NCBI GenBank assembly: GCA_023388055.1
Contig: JAEWGW010000002.1
Span: 62,001 to 126,000 of the forward strand
DNA: 64,000 nucleotides
Origin: Bacillota bacterium
GTDB lineage: Bacteria > Bacillota > Bacilli > Paenibacillales > NBRC-103111
Direction: 5' to 3'
Part shown: in pieces, positions 53,201-61,743 of the stretch
Numbering within the stretch: position 1 is the first letter of the stretch
Layout of the letters: each line of letters starts with the position of its first letter
Position numbers and translations under genes: made by a program
Notes under the pieces: generated by a model
The model's input: the letters and a program-made list of their open reading frames with translations, nothing else
What the model was told of the DNA's origin: nothing
Databases searched by the model: none

Positions 53201-54037
53201 ATGAACTGTCCCGTGTGCGGAAGCTCATCCATTTCTGCGTTTTACCATTATCCCCGTTTTTCCCTGATGTCTTGTCCGGATTGCGACATGCTGTTTCAAC
53301 CTGAGGGTACGCGCAGTATGAGCGATGATTTAATCGCAGAAATATATAACGACAGCTGGATCCGCATGAGAGATCAATGGATGAGAAGCTCCTACCTGGA
53401 TCATGGCTCTTTTAACATGTTGATGCTTCAGACCTTTCTGCCAAACCGCGGCAAGCTGCTGGAGATTGGTTCTGGAACCGGAGAATTCCTCAACATGGCC
53501 CGGGCTGCCGGTTGGGATGTTCTGGGGATTGAACCCTCCTCTGCCTCATGCGCTTATATCGCCGCTAATTACCAATTGCCAGTTATCGAGGGTACTTGGA
53601 GCCCCAAGCTTCAGCTTGCGGAAAACTCCTTCGATGCAATTACCTTCTGGCATGTATTCGAGCATATTGGCGAGCCGGTTTCTTTCTTAAAGGAGATGTC
53701 CTCCCTCCTCAAGCCGGAGCAATATCTGTTTTTCAGTGTGCCGAACCGGTATTGCCTACGAAATGAGTTAAGAGGTTATTCCAGCCCCTTATTCACTGAA
53801 GCTGATCACCTGTTCCACCATTCCGAAAAGAGCTTGAGACGTATTGCAGAAAAGGCCGGCTTCCAGATCCGAGCATTGTTCAGCAGGCAAACCTATGCCG
53901 AATTGGAAACCACTACCTCGGGCTCAGTGTCTTATGGACCCCTCACCTTTCCTCAAAGGATGGAGCTTCTCGCCAAGCTGCAAGCAGAGATGCGGGGCCA
54001 TGAGCTGTTCTGTGTGGCGCAGAAACCAGCAATTTAA
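53201..54037 (+). CDS. zinc-ribbon SAM-dependent methyltransferase
   Basis: A 278-residue class I methyltransferase. The N-terminal 35 residues form a zinc ribbon (CPVCG and CPDCD). The Rossmann core begins at LLEIGSGTGEFL near residue 87 (SAM-binding GxGxG), continues GWDVLGIEPSS and ITFWHVFEHI, and ends with a helical domain. This architecture is common in enzymes that methylate sugars of surface glycans. It is the only enzyme inside the surface-protein locus, so I infer that it modifies a glycan on the collagen-like proteins, as 3-O-methyl-rhamnose does on BclA. A terminator follows. GAGGAGG lies about 11 bases before the ATG. Confidence 0.8.
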   Translation: MNCPVCGSSSISAFYHYPRFSLMSCPDCDMLFQPEGTRSMSDDLIAEIYNDSWIRMRDQWMRSSYLDHGSFNMLMLQTFLPNRGKLLEIGSGTGEFLNMARAAGWDVLGIEPSSASCAYIAANYQLPVIEGTWSPKLQLAENSFDAITFWHVFEHIGEPVSFLKEMSSLLKPEQYLFFSVPNRYCLRNELRGYSSPLFTEADHLFHHSEKSLRRIAEKAGFQIRALFSRQTYAELETTTSGSVSYGPLTFPQRMELLAKLQAEMRGHELFCVAQKPAI

Positions 54038-54064
54038 TAAAAATCTATTATTTACCAGACATTA

Positions 54065-54092
54065 TCAGGTCCTCTACGGACCTGATTTTTTT
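54065..54092 (+). terminator. terminator after the methyltransferase gene
   Basis: TCAGGTCC and GGACCTGA pair around TCTAC, followed by seven T. It ends the first transcript of the locus (43358-54037). The 180 bases that follow, up to the next gene, probably contain a new promoter, but none is clear. Confidence 0.9.
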
Positions 54093-54271
54093 GTGGAAGG
54101 ACAAGCGTCCACATCCATTCCCCTCCTGTATTTTTTGATAAAAGGCCCGAACCTTTCATCCCGACTTTCATAACTTGTAATCATCTGGTCCAGAGAAATT
54201 GCTCCAGCTTTTTCCCTAACGAGGGTATGAATTTCTCATCCGGAAATTTCAAGTGAAAGTGAGGTAGCCCA

Positions 54272-56080
54272 ATGTCCACCCCCAATATACCAAACATTTC
54301 CCCCACGATCACCTTATCTCCCGATGACGTGCAGAATTTAATCTTCTCCTCCATTGCCATGGAAGAGCTGGGTTTGGCGCATATTATTAATGCCCAAGGG
54401 GAGAAGCTGCAATATGCTCTGGGGACGCTACCGGGTCTGACGGGACCAACAGCAACCTTAGGAGATATTCTGGCGGTGAATGCCAGTGCCCAAGGCATGT
54501 TGGACATTATTTCACGCCAGGAGATGATCCTCGGCTCCAAGCTGCGAACGGCTGCAGCCGTACCATCATTGGCTGGACCTACCGGTCCTCCGGGGGCTCC
54601 CGGAGGAGTCTTCACCGTGAACGGATTAACCGGCAATGTAGTGCTGACCTCTGCAGATGGAATTGTTCCTGTAACCGAAAACATTCCCTCTTACTTACCT
54701 CTAAGCTATTTTGTCCAACCCGGGATATACAGCTCCAATGCCGTTCAAGGTATACCCGAGGATGCACCTGACGGACCGTCTAACCCGCAAATCTGGACGT
54801 TGTTTGTCAGTGTATCGGGAGCAACCGTGCAACAGCTTTATCTGTCCAATCCTGCGATTTATTACCGGGTCCGCCAAGCCAATGGGGTATGGACCCCGTG
54901 GGATCATGTTGCTGAGGTTGGCCCCACAGGACCTACAGGACCAGGTATAGCCGGCGATACCGGCGGAGCCGGAGATACCGGTCCCACTGGACCCACTGGA
55001 AATCCCGGTCTCACAGGACCAACGGGAGAAGGTTTTACAGGCTCAACCGGAGCAACCGGCTTCACTGGAGTGACCGGTGCTACCGGAAATACAGGGATTA
55101 CCGGACCTACCGGAGATCCCGGTCTGACTGGTGATCCAGGTCCTACTGGAGTCACAGGATCGACGAATCTGGTCACCGGAGCAACAGGCTCCACTGGAGA
55201 AACCGGAGATCCCGGACCCACCGGAGCTACCGGAGTTACGGGAATAACAGGAAACCCGGTCCCAACAGGCACTACGGCAGGGCAAGGACCCACCGGACCT
55301 ACCGGGGTAACTGGCCCGGAACCTACAGGGGACACAGGACCAACAGGTGACACAGGACCTACCGGCACAACTGGAACAAGCGGGGATACAGGTGCTTCAG
55401 GGCTTACCGGATTAACCGGTGTGACAGGTGAGAGCCCTACCGGACCCACAGGAGATACCGGACCCACCGGAGCTACAGGACCCACCGGGATAAGCGCTAC
55501 CGTAACGGGAATTACCGGACCCACTGGGGAAACGGGGCCCGGAATAACTGGTCTCACAGGGGAAAGTGGTACAGGAAACTCCGTGCAAGGCGCTACGGGT
55601 AACACAGGTGTTACAGGAATCATTGACCAGGATTTTTTCTACGCCTATGTGACGGCATCCGCATTAACAAATTTTATTGGCGGCGATTTTATATCGGATT
55701 TGAGTAATGGTTATACGCTTGGCCAGACCAGAACCACCATTTTTCCGTTTCAAGAGGATCCTGCACAAATCAGATTAGTGGAAAATGCAGAGTATCAGAT
55801 GGATTTTACTATTAACGCCATCCCGGCCAGCACCACTCCTCCTCTCTTCGCAGAGCTTTATTTCTCCTATACCGGAAGCAATACTCAGCAGCCTACACCT
55901 TATTCCAGAGTTACCCGGGAGCAAATTGGCGAGAACGTTTGGAAAAATTCATTCATTATGGATACTTCCTTCTTCCCCTTAGCAAATATGTCCTTTTTGG
56001 TAAACACCAATTTTGGCGTTGGATCCACGATTCTCGGCGCTTCCGTCCGTATTGTCACCCTGGGTACACAAGAACCTTAA
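54272..56080 (+). CDS. collagen-like protein with conserved N-terminus, knob domain and C-terminal beta domain
   Basis: A 602-residue protein in four parts. An N-terminal domain (1-95, MSTPNIPNISPTITLS, then SSIAMEELGLAHIINAQGEK) is helical and conserved in Paenibacillaceae collagen-like proteins. A single pyocin-knob-like domain follows (about 140-214, YFVQPGIYSSNAVQ to YYRVRQANGVWTPWDHV). Residues 216-449 are a collagen-like region rich in Gly-Pro-Thr and Gly-x-Thr triplets, with several breaks. The C-terminal 150 residues form a beta-rich domain likely to trimerise (BclA-like). Threonine at the Y position suggests O-glycosylation. No signal peptide is seen. GAGG precedes the ATG. Confidence 0.85.
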   Translation: MSTPNIPNISPTITLSPDDVQNLIFSSIAMEELGLAHIINAQGEKLQYALGTLPGLTGPTATLGDILAVNASAQGMLDIISRQEMILGSKLRTAAAVPSLAGPTGPPGAPGGVFTVNGLTGNVVLTSADGIVPVTENIPSYLPLSYFVQPGIYSSNAVQGIPEDAPDGPSNPQIWTLFVSVSGATVQQLYLSNPAIYYRVRQANGVWTPWDHVAEVGPTGPTGPGIAGDTGGAGDTGPTGPTGNPGLTGPTGEGFTGSTGATGFTGVTGATGNTGITGPTGDPGLTGDPGPTGVTGSTNLVTGATGSTGETGDPGPTGATGVTGITGNPVPTGTTAGQGPTGPTGVTGPEPTGDTGPTGDTGPTGTTGTSGDTGASGLTGLTGVTGESPTGPTGDTGPTGATGPTGISATVTGITGPTGETGPGITGLTGESGTGNSVQGATGNTGVTGIIDQDFFYAYVTASALTNFIGGDFISDLSNGYTLGQTRTTIFPFQEDPAQIRLVENAEYQMDFTINAIPASTTPPLFAELYFSYTGSNTQQPTPYSRVTREQIGENVWKNSFIMDTSFFPLANMSFLVNTNFGVGSTILGASVRIVTLGTQEP

Positions 56081-56099
56081 CGAAAGAGAGGGATCCCTA

Positions 56100-57851
56100 A
56101 TGTCCACACCCAATATTCCCAATATTACACCAACAATTGCACTCACGCGGGATGATGTCCAGAATCTGCTGATGTCTTCCATCGCGATGGAAGAGCTTGG
56201 TTTGGCCCACATCATAAATGCCGAAGGCGAGAAGATCCAATTCGCCCTTGGCACTTTGTCCGGAGTCACCAGTCCGCCTTCCACGATTCAAGATATCCTT
56301 AATGTAAACAACAGTGCCCAATCCATGCTGGACACCATCTTCCGGCAAGAAATGATGCTGGACTCCAAATTAAAAACGGCGGTGAACATTCCTACCGTTA
56401 CCGGTCCCACAGGCGCCACCGGAGCAACTGGCGGTGTAGATGCCATCAACGGATTAACAGGCGAAGTCGTGCTTAGCGCAGCCAATGGGGTTTTTCCTGC
56501 AGCTACCGCGGAGCCCTCCATTTCAGATCTCAATACGTACCTCACACCGGGAGTATACAGCTCCGATGCCGCCGGTCTAGGAGCACTCAACGGACCTCTT
56601 GGAGTTGCGAATCCGCAGATTTGGACCATCTATGTTACAGTATCGGGAACCACGGTCCAACAGCTCTATCTGACCAATCCCGCCATTTATTACCGGGTCA
56701 GAACTGGCGGGGTATGGACTAATTGGGAGCCGGTAGATGTTGTTGGCCCCACAGGCCCTACCGGGCCTACCGGGGTGGGAATCGTCGGACCCACCGGTGT
56801 AACAGGAGATACCGGTCCCACAGGAGATACAGGAGATACGGGGCCAACAGGTCCTACAGGTGCCGGTGCCACAGGCGCAACAGGCGCTACGGGTGAAGCC
56901 GTAACGGGAGGAACAGGAGATCCCGGTCCCACAGGGGATACAGGGGCGACTGGAGAAACCGGACCCACAGGGGATACAGGTCCAACCGGTGACCCCGGAC
57001 CCACAGGAACCACCGGAGTTACCGGGGATACAGGACCCACAGGCGATTCCGTAACCGGGGATACGGGACCTACAGGAGCCACCGGGGATCCAGGCGGAAC
57101 GGGGCCGACCGGACTTACAGGACCGACCGGAGTACAAATTACGGGCGATACCGGGCCTACAGGTGACACGGGTCCCACCGGGGATACCGGACCGACAGGA
57201 GATACAGGGCTAACAGGAGATACGGGTGCGACCGGGGTAACCGGCATCACAGGTGTAACAGGGCCTACCGGCGAATCCTTGACCGGACCTACCGGAGCGA
57301 CTGGTGATCCTGGTACTACTGGTCCCACTGGTGCTACTGGAGCAACGGGTGATACCGGACCTACCGGCAACACTGGCGCCACAGGGAACGTACCAACCTC
57401 CCATTTCCTGTTCGCCTATATTACTGGACCAACGAATACAGCTGTTATAAACGACTTTACTCAATTGATTAGCTTGGACGTTGCAACGGAAGTTACTGGA
57501 GGAACAGGCTCTCCCAGAATCGATTACGGACTAAACCGAATTAATTTGGCCCGGGGCTTCTTCCAGGTAGATTATACGATTGATGCTGTTCCTCAAGTAA
57601 CCGGGGATGCCATTTATGCAGATGTATATATGGAAGACACCACTGATTTTACTGTTTATCCGAGTCCAGGTTCGCGTCTAACTCTATCCACCGATGGCCA
57701 GAATGTCTGGTCGAATTCATTTGTGGTTAATACAATACCTGCTCCAATTGGAGTTGCCCTGTATGTAACAACAAATATGGGTACTGCGACAACAATAAAC
57801 TCCTTTACTCTTCGTATTATTAGTCTCAACCCGTACACACCGAACGCTTAA
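56100..57851 (+). CDS. collagen-like protein, paralogue of the preceding gene
   Basis: A 583-residue paralogue with the same four parts: the N-terminal domain MSTPNIPNITPTIALT (1-95), a knob-like domain (about 135-212, DLNTYLTPGVYSSDAAG to RVRTGGVWTNWEPV), collagen-like Gly-x-Thr triplets (214-430) and a beta-rich C-terminus (430-583) ending IISLNPYTPNA. The N-terminal and knob parts are close to the preceding protein, while the collagen part differs in length and order and the C-terminal domain has diverged. The ATG at 56100 has GAGAGGGA 8 bases upstream. The gap to the previous stop is 19 bases. A terminator follows. Confidence 0.85.
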   Translation: MSTPNIPNITPTIALTRDDVQNLLMSSIAMEELGLAHIINAEGEKIQFALGTLSGVTSPPSTIQDILNVNNSAQSMLDTIFRQEMMLDSKLKTAVNIPTVTGPTGATGATGGVDAINGLTGEVVLSAANGVFPAATAEPSISDLNTYLTPGVYSSDAAGLGALNGPLGVANPQIWTIYVTVSGTTVQQLYLTNPAIYYRVRTGGVWTNWEPVDVVGPTGPTGPTGVGIVGPTGVTGDTGPTGDTGDTGPTGPTGAGATGATGATGEAVTGGTGDPGPTGDTGATGETGPTGDTGPTGDPGPTGTTGVTGDTGPTGDSVTGDTGPTGATGDPGGTGPTGLTGPTGVQITGDTGPTGDTGPTGDTGPTGDTGLTGDTGATGVTGITGVTGPTGESLTGPTGATGDPGTTGPTGATGATGDTGPTGNTGATGNVPTSHFLFAYITGPTNTAVINDFTQLISLDVATEVTGGTGSPRIDYGLNRINLARGFFQVDYTIDAVPQVTGDAIYADVYMEDTTDFTVYPSPGSRLTLSTDGQNVWSNSFVVNTIPAPIGVALYVTTNMGTATTINSFTLRIISLNPYTPNA

Positions 57852-57860
57852 TACTGGTAA

Positions 57861-57892
57861 ACCTCCTTGTCCATGGGCAAGGAGGTCTTTTT
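57861..57892 (+). terminator. terminator after the second collagen-like gene
   Basis: ACCTCCTTG (57861-57869) pairs with CAAGGAGGT (57878-57886), followed by CTTTTT. The AT-rich 100 bases that follow (57895-57985) should contain a new promoter; CATATAAATATG near 57960 is sigma-K-like but does not match fully. Confidence 0.88.
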
Positions 57893-57998
57893 ACCCATCA
57901 AAAAAATGCCTGTCCTCTAATTGGACAAATCATATCAATATACTATTATTAGGAATTTCACATATAAATATGACGACTATCCTTGAAAGGAGTTTTGC

Positions 57999-59660
57999 AT
58001 GGTGGAGGAAAATAAGGCTCAATCCGTTTCACCCGAATTACTGGTTGAGGCGACAGGTCCCACCGGACCTGCCGGACCGCGGGGAGCAACCGGCCCTGCC
58101 CCGTATATTGGATATGTATCCTCAAACAAGCCAGTTATATTGCCTGTGGGTACTCCGGCCCGATGGGTAACGCTGGGAACTGTAGCTTCCATCAGTTTAC
58201 AATCCACCCAGGCGGTAAAAGTTGACGCTTCGTTTTTGTTATCCTGGATCAGTGGGGACAGCGGATCGACTGAATTAAACCTGGAGTACCGGATTCTCCG
58301 CAATGGTACTATTATTTATACAGGGACCAATGTCTACGGATTTGTGGAGAATTCCAGGATGGTTAACCAGGAGTTCGTCAGCTTCTTCCACGTGGATACT
58401 GCTTCTGCAGGCTCTTATACCTACACTCTCCAAACCCGGGTGAATGGTTATGACAACTTGCAGGGCAGCGTCGAGATCCTGGAAGCCAACATGTCGGCTG
58501 TTGTATATCCGAACCAGGCGGCATCCCAGCAATACCTGTTTGTGACCTGCTGGAATGAATCAGAAAATCTGCTTGGTAATGTGTCGATAATCGATACGTC
58601 AACCGATACGGTCATCAAAAAATTGTATACCGGCATAAATCCCGGCGCCATGAGCATTTCTCCTGATCTCACTACACTCTATGTAGCGGACACAGATCCG
58701 GTTGGTGCAGGCTATGATGGGTACAATTATGTATGGGTAATCGATATCAACAACTTATCGCATAAAGGTGTTATTCAGGTTGGAATCAATCCCTCTGCTG
58801 TTTTGGTTTCACCGGACAATAGCAAGGTGTATGTGGCGAATGCCGATACCCGGAATGTGACCATCATTGATCATTTGACCAAACAAGTCATTGCCACTGT
58901 ACCGGTGGGATTGGGCACACCCTTTGCTTTAACAGCCGCAGCTAATGGAAGTTATATTTTTGTGGCGTGCAAATCAAGCGCTCCCGGAAGCGATTATATT
59001 GCCGCCATAAAAACCTCCAATTTGCAGGTTACGGTGTTCGGAATGAGCTATGGACTTCAATTTGATGTTGAAGCCAATCCTGTTGCAGTCTCCAGCAACA
59101 GCCAAACCCTGGTGGTTACCGCAAAAAACAAAGTATTATTGGCAAGCCTGTATGCCAGCTCCATCGGCCCCTTTTATTCCGTCACCAATGAATCCTTGGG
59201 GAGTACTTTCAGGACCGGTGTGTTTATCGACCGGGATATGGGCCAATTCCACCAGCTCTATCTGATCGAACCAACACCATCGGAGGAGTTCTCCGTATGG
59301 CCCATGACGGCAGATAACAGTCAAGCCAGCTGGCAAACCCCGGTTCCTTATCCAAGCTACAAGGGGCAAAATCAAATTGCTGCCTCACCTGATCAGCTGC
59401 GTGTATGCATTACAGTTGTTGCCAGTGATGATGAATTTGCCGGACTGCAAATTATCGAACCGGAACATGCTAACGCCTCCCACTTTATCCGGCTGCCTAT
59501 AGCCCGAGACGTCGCGATTACAGCTAATAGCGCTAAGGCTTATGTATCGGAGCACCGCTATGTGCATCCTGTTAATCTCCAAACCTTTACTGAAACCCCG
59601 GCAATTTTAGTCAACGGGCTCGTACAGAATATCCTTGCTGCGTATCGCCTGCAGAGCTGA
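57999..59660 (+). CDS. short collagen-like stretch plus beta domain plus YVTN propeller
   Basis: A 553-residue protein. After 18 residues comes a very short collagen-like run (TGPTGPAGPRGATGPAP, five triplets), then the beta-rich domain (about 45-165, LNLEYRILRNGTIIYTGTN, FFHVDTASAGSYTYTLQTRV) and a propeller (about 175-553). One blade is atypical, with an insertion (LYVADTDPVGAGYDGYNYVW). It ends NILAAYRLQS. It links the collagen type and the propeller type, because both modules are in one chain. AAAGGAG lies 7 bases before the ATG. Confidence 0.82.
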   Translation: MVEENKAQSVSPELLVEATGPTGPAGPRGATGPAPYIGYVSSNKPVILPVGTPARWVTLGTVASISLQSTQAVKVDASFLLSWISGDSGSTELNLEYRILRNGTIIYTGTNVYGFVENSRMVNQEFVSFFHVDTASAGSYTYTLQTRVNGYDNLQGSVEILEANMSAVVYPNQAASQQYLFVTCWNESENLLGNVSIIDTSTDTVIKKLYTGINPGAMSISPDLTTLYVADTDPVGAGYDGYNYVWVIDINNLSHKGVIQVGINPSAVLVSPDNSKVYVANADTRNVTIIDHLTKQVIATVPVGLGTPFALTAAANGSYIFVACKSSAPGSDYIAAIKTSNLQVTVFGMSYGLQFDVEANPVAVSSNSQTLVVTAKNKVLLASLYASSIGPFYSVTNESLGSTFRTGVFIDRDMGQFHQLYLIEPTPSEEFSVWPMTADNSQASWQTPVPYPSYKGQNQIAASPDQLRVCITVVASDDEFAGLQIIEPEHANASHFIRLPIARDVAITANSAKAYVSEHRYVHPVNLQTFTETPAILVNGLVQNILAAYRLQS

Positions 59661-59701
59661 GTCTGTTTTTTTCATTATTTGCAAAGGAGTTGTGCCTACA
59701 C

Positions 59702-61711
59702 GTGGATGAATTTAAGGAAAAGACGAATGAAAGTCTTCCGCTTCCGGTTTCCGGGATGACCGGGCCCATTTTTATCGGCCAGCCCGGTGAGGATGATCAG
59801 GAAGTGATCTGGCCGGGTCCTGATCCGGTTGAGGGAATAACCGGACCTACAGGTCCGACGGGACCAACCGGGCCCACGGGACATCATGGGCCCCGGGTAA
59901 CAGGAAGTACTGGAGAGACAGGGGCTACAGGTCCGACTGGCCCCTCCGGACCTACTGGACCATCCGGGCCGACGGGTTTTACAGGACCAACAGGACATAC
60001 CGGAACCACAGGCAACACCGGAGCCACGGGATTTACAGGACATGACGGCCCCAAAGGCCTGCTTGGCCCAAGCGGCCCCACCGGTTATCCTGGCCACACC
60101 GGAGGTACTGGCGGAACAGGGCCAGTTGGTGACACCGGTCCAACCGGACCTACCGGAAGCAGCGGCAGCCGTGGAGATACAGGTCCATCCAGTTCAATTG
60201 TTTATTCCAAAGCTCCTAATTCTATTCTGCTTCATCTCGGTGAGCCGGCACCGTGGTCGACCATTAATACTGTACCTTTTGTAACTCTGGAAACCCAACA
60301 GGCCGTAAAAATCGACGCCTCCTTTCTTTTGGCGTGGGACAGCACTACCAGTGACGATACCTCTTTGACCATTGATTACAGGATATTGAGGAACGGCACT
60401 CCGATTTATTCTGGCACGAATACCTACGGCTTCCGTACCAGCTCCAGAATGCTGAATGAAGAGCCTATAGAAATCTTTCACGTGGATACGCCGGATAAAG
60501 GTGCTTACACCTATACACTTCAGGTTCGGGTGAACGGGTATCTTAATTTGGAGAATACAACGTACATCTTGAATTCGGATATGGCCGCTATCGTATTCAA
60601 CAATATTGAACCCTCCTCCTATCTGTATGTATCCTATGTCTCCGATGATCTGCAAACCGGGTATGTGGCATTAATTGATCCAAATTTGGAAGCTTCGAAA
60701 GCAATTGTGCAAACCATTCAGGTAGGAAGACAGCCTGGCGCGGTGGCAAAATCTCCGGATGGAACAACCGTTTATGTGGTCAATAGCAAGGACAATACTG
60801 TCTCCATTATTGATACCCGTGAGAAAAGAGTAGCTGCTACCTTGTCAGTGGGGCTTAATCCTGTAGCTGTTGTAGTATCGCCCGATAATTCCAAGGCCTA
60901 TGTGGCCAATTATGACTCCCACAGCATAACGGTCATTGACAATGCTGCCAGACAAATAGTAAGAACCATATCCGTTGATACCAATCATCCCTTTGCATTG
61001 GTGGTTTCACCTAACAGTTGGTATGTTTATGTGGCATGTAAGCAAAATCAGAACGCACTCGGCAAGGTATACGCTATCTCTGTACAAAATGGAGACATAA
61101 GCGTCTCGGGGTATGATTATGACTTTATTGCCGACCCCCAACGTAATCCGTTAGCAGTTTCATCCGACAGTGAAACTATTGCTATCTACGAAAAAGCAAG
61201 GATTGTTTATTATCAGTGCCAAGCAAATAATCCTCTTTCTGACAGACGTTTTGTAAGTTATACCGGTTGGACCGCAGGCGTTTTCCTGGAGGGAACCGAT
61301 AATTACAATTATGTTCTGAAGGACCCGACCTCCACGCAGATGGTGTTATGGAGGCCTTATGGGGGTGGAGGATTCTACGGCCCCTCATATTTAGACAGCT
61401 ACAAAGGACAATTTGATATCACGATTACACCTGACAATTCCAAAGTTTGTGTAACCATTATCGGGGACGACGATCAGTTCGCAGGCCTGCAAGTCATTGA
61501 AACGAAGAATAATTACTCTCCCCCCTTAGTGGAATTGCCCATAGCGTATAAAGTAGCGATCACCGCTGACAGCACAAAAGCTTATGTCGCTGAAAATCAA
61601 TATGTACATCCGGTGGATATTCTGGGTTATCAAGCCTTAAAAGCCGTCTACGTCGGAAAGCAAGTACGCGGTATGGCCGGAGCTTACCGGGCCCGCAGTG
61701 AGCAAATATGA
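59702..61711 (+). CDS. collagen-like, beta domain and YVTN propeller fusion
   Basis: A 669-residue protein with the GTG start at 59702. Residues 1-43 are an acidic leader (IFIGQPGEDDQEVIWPG). Residues 44-165 are collagen-like, with about 38 Gly-x-y triplets (GPTGPTGPTGPTGHHG start). The beta-rich domain spans about 180-300 (LTIDYRILRNGTPIYSGTN), and the propeller about 305-669 (SPDGTTVYVVNSKDNTVSII, SPDNSKAYVANYDSHSITVI). It ends GMAGAYRARSEQI. AAAGGAG lies 12 bases before the GTG. A TTG directly behind the ribosome binding site is in frame but too close to be the start. Confidence 0.82.
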   Translation: MDEFKEKTNESLPLPVSGMTGPIFIGQPGEDDQEVIWPGPDPVEGITGPTGPTGPTGPTGHHGPRVTGSTGETGATGPTGPSGPTGPSGPTGFTGPTGHTGTTGNTGATGFTGHDGPKGLLGPSGPTGYPGHTGGTGGTGPVGDTGPTGPTGSSGSRGDTGPSSSIVYSKAPNSILLHLGEPAPWSTINTVPFVTLETQQAVKIDASFLLAWDSTTSDDTSLTIDYRILRNGTPIYSGTNTYGFRTSSRMLNEEPIEIFHVDTPDKGAYTYTLQVRVNGYLNLENTTYILNSDMAAIVFNNIEPSSYLYVSYVSDDLQTGYVALIDPNLEASKAIVQTIQVGRQPGAVAKSPDGTTVYVVNSKDNTVSIIDTREKRVAATLSVGLNPVAVVVSPDNSKAYVANYDSHSITVIDNAARQIVRTISVDTNHPFALVVSPNSWYVYVACKQNQNALGKVYAISVQNGDISVSGYDYDFIADPQRNPLAVSSDSETIAIYEKARIVYYQCQANNPLSDRRFVSYTGWTAGVFLEGTDNYNYVLKDPTSTQMVLWRPYGGGGFYGPSYLDSYKGQFDITITPDNSKVCVTIIGDDDQFAGLQVIETKNNYSPPLVELPIAYKVAITADSTKAYVAENQYVHPVDILGYQALKAVYVGKQVRGMAGAYRARSEQI

Positions 61712-61743
61712 ATGGGGAAATATGAATAAGGAGTTGTGCATAC

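Noticed and set aside
54904..55623. Long minus-strand frame of repeated Pro-Val (PVGPVSPV type)
   Set aside because: It is the antisense shadow of the collagen-coding repeat; it has no ribosome binding site and exists only because Gly-x-Thr codons are free of stops in that frame. Similar shadows at 56690-57382 and 61884-62183 were rejected for the same reason.
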